Shown here piece after piece: positions 5,670 to 7,624 of a stretch of 7,624 nt of DNA (position 1 is the first letter of the stretch; every line of letters starts with the position of its first letter). A program made the translations under genes and the position numbers. The DNA lies in the NCBI GenBank assembly GCA_009926645.1, contig RFOO01000038.1, positions 1 to 7,624 of the forward strand. Direction: 5' to 3'. The stretch comes from a bacterium (GTDB lineage Bacteria > Verrucomicrobiota > Verrucomicrobiia > Opitutales > UBA953). The notes under the pieces were generated by a model that saw nothing but the letters and a program-made list of their open reading frames with translations, did no database searches and was not told the origin of the DNA.

Positions 5670-6855
5670 GAGAAGGGTTTGTCTGTTGCTCGCGCTCAAT
5701 GACGGTTTGTGTATTATTCACCACCGTGTTGATAACCTGATTAATCGTGGGAGTTTCGGTGACTGATTTCTTAGGAGTTTCAGGCAATTCATTAGGGCTA
5801 ATTGGAGTGCTGCTAGTCGTCTCAGGACTGCCAGGAGGCGGAGCTGTGACAGCTGTCTCTTTAACCGCATTAATCACTGCAACAGGCAAAGAAGACCCAG
5901 TAGAAAGCACTGTCGCAATATCACCAATCTGCTTCGCATCTAACTTTGAAACAGAAAGTGTGACGGGGATGATTTCAGGAATGTCAATAGCTGCACCATC
6001 TTCGCCTTTTTTAAATTTTAGTTTTGTGTCAGCCGAAACAATGACAGGTATAGAGAGAGTTATTTCCGTGTCGCTATCAACCGATTCAATTTTGGTATTA
6101 GGTGGAATACCCTCTCCTTCGGCAACCATGCCTTTTGAAAGGCCCTGTGTGCTACCGACGGTAACATTTTTTGTTTCGCGAGCCTCAGCAACGGCTTTAA
6201 CATCTAATCCGCTACGAGTTTTTCCATTTTCATCAACAATAGGCCCTTGAGCAGTGATACGCTTTCCTGCTTCAACAGGAACCGCACCTGAATTTGATCC
6301 AAATAAAGTCAAATCGACGCTTCCGCGAACACAACTCGTTTCGATATTCCCTGCCCCCTTGGCAACATCCTCCGCATAGGCGACGGTAAAAATGGTGCCT
6401 TTGATTTTCACAATACCTACTCCCGTACGAATTGTATATGAAGACTGTGAATTAAGTTTCCGTACTTCTCCGACAACTTTACCTTTCTCCAAGATAATTT
6501 CGGTAACCGATGGAGAGGGTTCACGGTCGACTTCTAAATATTTACCAGGAGCAGGTAGGTTAATGGGAACTTGTTTAAAAGTACGAACGACAACCGTTGT
6601 ATTTGGACTCAGCAAGAGAGTGGCACCATTAGAGAAAACTAGCTGAATCGTTGAATCTTCTTTTGTCGAAAAAGTACTACCCTGATCATGATATTGACCA
6701 GGGATGACTCGCACTGGTTTGGCTTTGGCATCAAGTGTATACACTTCCCCAACGGTGACATCGGTCAGGATTTTACCATTCTGCAGAGCAGCATTCGCCA
6801 CAATCGGGGAGAATCCAAGCAGGACTGCAGACAATATCTGAAAGAGGGTCTTCAT
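5659..6855 (-). CDS. Exported FecR-domain protein with extra beta module and Pro/Thr-rich tail
   Basis: A Sec signal peptide (MKTLFQILSAVLLGFSPIVANA, likely cut after residue 22) is followed by a FecR-type domain at about 55-183: the STFSTKEDSTIQLVFSNGA and LLLSPNT strands, IILEKGKVVGEV (120-131), the family-like IRTGVGIVKIKGTIF (142-156) and CVRGSVDL (175-182). FecR domains bind or scaffold in the envelope. True FecR transducers carry a membrane helix and sit beside a sigma factor; this one has neither, so a structural or surface role is more likely. Residues 231-271 (VTVGSTQGLSKGMVAEGEGI, then an ITLS strand) resemble a short beta module seen in phage tail and adhesin-like proteins. From about 337 the chain is Pro/Thr/Ser-rich, ending in an Asn/Gln/Val-rich stretch. 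A GAGAG lies 8-12 bases before the ATG. Ligand and partner are unknown. Confidence 0.8.
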   Translation of the reverse strand: MKTLFQILSAVLLGFSPIVANAALQNGKILTDVTVGEVYTLDAKAKPVRVIPGQYHDQGSTFSTKEDSTIQLVFSNGATLLLSPNTTVVVRTFKQVPINLPAPGKYLEVDREPSPSVTEIILEKGKVVGEVRKLNSQSSYTIRTGVGIVKIKGTIFTVAYAEDVAKGAGNIETSCVRGSVDLTLFGSNSGAVPVEAGKRITAQGPIVDENGKTRSGLDVKAVAEARETKNVTVGSTQGLSKGMVAEGEGIPPNTKIESVDSDTEITLSIPVIVSADTKLKFKKGEDGAAIDIPEIIPVTLSVSKLDAKQIGDIATVLSTGSSLPVAVINAVKETAVTAPPPGSPETTSSTPISPNELPETPKKSVTETPTINQVINTVVNNTQTVIEREQQTNPSPVQ

Positions 6856-6913
6856 GGGGTAACTCTCTACACGAAATAATTCGATTCACCTACTTCTGCA
6901 ACCCTCGATAGAG

Positions 6914-6955
6914 ACTAAAATAAATCAGGCCCAATGAATGGGCCTGATTAAAAAC
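6914..6955 (-). terminator. Intrinsic terminator after the phosphofructokinase gene
   Basis: AATCAGGCCCA (6923-6933) and TGGGCCTGATT (6939-6949) form a perfect 11-bp stem with a 5-base loop. On the minus strand the stem is preceded by GTTTTT and followed by TATTTTA. It starts 23 bases past the phosphofructokinase stop and separates that gene from the FecR-domain gene. Confidence 0.85.
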
Positions 6956-6972
6956 ACCAAATAGAGAGCTAA

Positions 6973-7624
6973 TTAAGCAGTTTGGTACGGCTCCAACTTG
7001 CGTTGCACCCGAATCGCAGAGAGCTGAGCATAACGCGGAAGTCCTTGCTCATAAGGTAGTTGTAACTCTCCTTGAATCAGGGGTTGAGCGTAACGTGCAA
7101 AGTCGGGGTGAATCGACATCTTGTCTTCGCCAATCCATTTTTCAGGGAAGGCCTTAACGCCATTAGCAATATCTGCCAAAGGAGCTAAGAGGGTTTCAAC
7201 TGCGTACTGATCTTTGCCCGTGCGGTTGAGTATGACCATTTTACCTGATTCTCCAGCAACGGCCGCTTTAACAGCTTCACGTCCGCAGAGCTTGGCTTCT
7301 TCGACATCAGTCTTGGAGGAGTTATGCGAGGCAGCACGCTGAGCGATACCCAATTTGGAAGCACGAGCCTTAACTCCAGAAAAACGATCCTCGACGAGAG
7401 AACGAAGGTATTCACCAGCACCGCCGAGAACGGCATGACCAAAAGCATCTGTGCTCGAGGTATCAGCTCCGAGGTAATTGCCAGCTTCGTCTTGAACGCC
7501 TTCGGAAACAACGACGAAACAATGGGCGTTATTCTTGAGCACTTCCTCCACTCGACGAATGAAATTATCCGCATTAAAAGGAACTTCTGGGAGTAAAACA
7601 ATGTGAGGAGCGGAACAGCTGTAG
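6973..7624 (-). CDS. 6-phosphofructokinase (PFKA superfamily), C-terminal part (5' end outside window)
   Basis: Phosphofructokinase makes fructose 1,6-bisphosphate in glycolysis, using ATP or, in some clades, pyrophosphate. The frame is open to the right edge. The residues beyond the GTG at 7551 (SAPHIVLLPEVPF...FIRR) continue the family pattern, so that GTG is internal. The 216 residues seen include PEVPF, CFVVVSEGV with DEAGNYLG, FGHAVLGGAGEYL, and KLGIAQRAASHNSSKTDVEEA with GREAVKAAV, which replaces the LGxxQRGG block of E. coli PfkA. This style is closer to the pyrophosphate-type or group III enzymes. The residues that decide the phosphate donor (GGDG versus GGDD) lie outside the window, so neither pfkA nor pfp is assigned. 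The gene ends in a strong terminator. Confidence 0.9.
   Translation of the reverse strand, partial: YSCSAPHIVLLPEVPFNADNFIRRVEEVLKNNAHCFVVVSEGVQDEAGNYLGADTSSTDAFGHAVLGGAGEYLRSLVEDRFSGVKARASKLGIAQRAASHNSSKTDVEEAKLCGREAVKAAVAGESGKMVILNRTGKDQYAVETLLAPLADIANGVKAFPEKWIGEDKMSIHPDFARYAQPLIQGELQLPYEQGLPRYAQLSAIRVQRKLEPYQTA

Noticed and set aside
5747..6250. 167-codon open frame on the + strand inside the FecR-domain gene
   Set aside because: It is antisense to a protein with a signal peptide and recognisable domain, has no family resemblance I can see, and its hydrophobic residues mirror the Thr/Ser/Val-rich codons of the real gene.
6856..6922. Possible promoter before the FecR-domain gene (TTGCAG, 17 bases, TATTTC on the minus strand)
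   Set aside because: Each box matches only three of six consensus bases, so it cannot be told from chance.
7185..7601. 138-codon minus-strand frame overlapping the phosphofructokinase gene
   Set aside because: It is another frame of the same strand under strongly conserved phosphofructokinase sequence, with no recognisable motif.

Overview
The window looks like ordinary chromosome from a Gram-negative bacterium with moderate GC. The evidence for Gram-negative is an LpxL/HtrB-type lipid A acyltransferase and several Sec-exported proteins. The mix of genes (FecR-domain exported protein, ECF sigma factor with a small one-helix membrane partner, tmk-holB pair, PFK of the 'QRxASH' type) makes me lean towards the Verrucomicrobiota/PVC group. 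That placement is inference; no rRNA or marker gene here settles it. I see no tRNA, rRNA, CRISPR array, IS element or phage gene, and no gene-free stretch longer than about 120 bases.

Left part (1-2428, + strand): a tightly packed three-gene unit. It holds the 3' part of chorismate synthase (aroC, cut by the window edge), a gene sharing the ATGA stop/start overlap that encodes a degenerate CobW/G3E-like P-loop protein, and an LpxL/HtrB-family acyltransferase. This unit meets the leftward genes head-on: the two stop codons overlap in a single TTAA.

Middle part (2425-5543, - strand, read right to left): tmk (thymidylate kinase), holB (DNA polymerase III delta'), an ECF-type sigma factor, a single-pass membrane protein that is the probable sigma partner, and a small exported protein with repeated L-S/P-P-E/D helical motifs. 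Gaps are -26, 8, 46 and 1 bases, so this can be one transcript. A candidate promoter lies just upstream of tmk. The last three genes look like a sigma/anti-sigma/envelope-effector module appended to two DNA replication genes.

Right part (5659-7624, - strand): an exported FecR-domain protein with an unusual extra beta-type module and a low-complexity Pro/Thr-rich tail, followed by a probable terminator that overlaps the tmk promoter candidate. Upstream of it is the 3' part of a 6-phosphofructokinase (PFKA superfamily), cut by the right edge and followed by a clear 11-bp perfect terminator hairpin.

Most of the window is housekeeping. The less ordinary items are the degenerate CobW-like protein between aroC and lpxL, the sigma/membrane/LSP-repeat module attached to tmk-holB, and the composite FecR protein.
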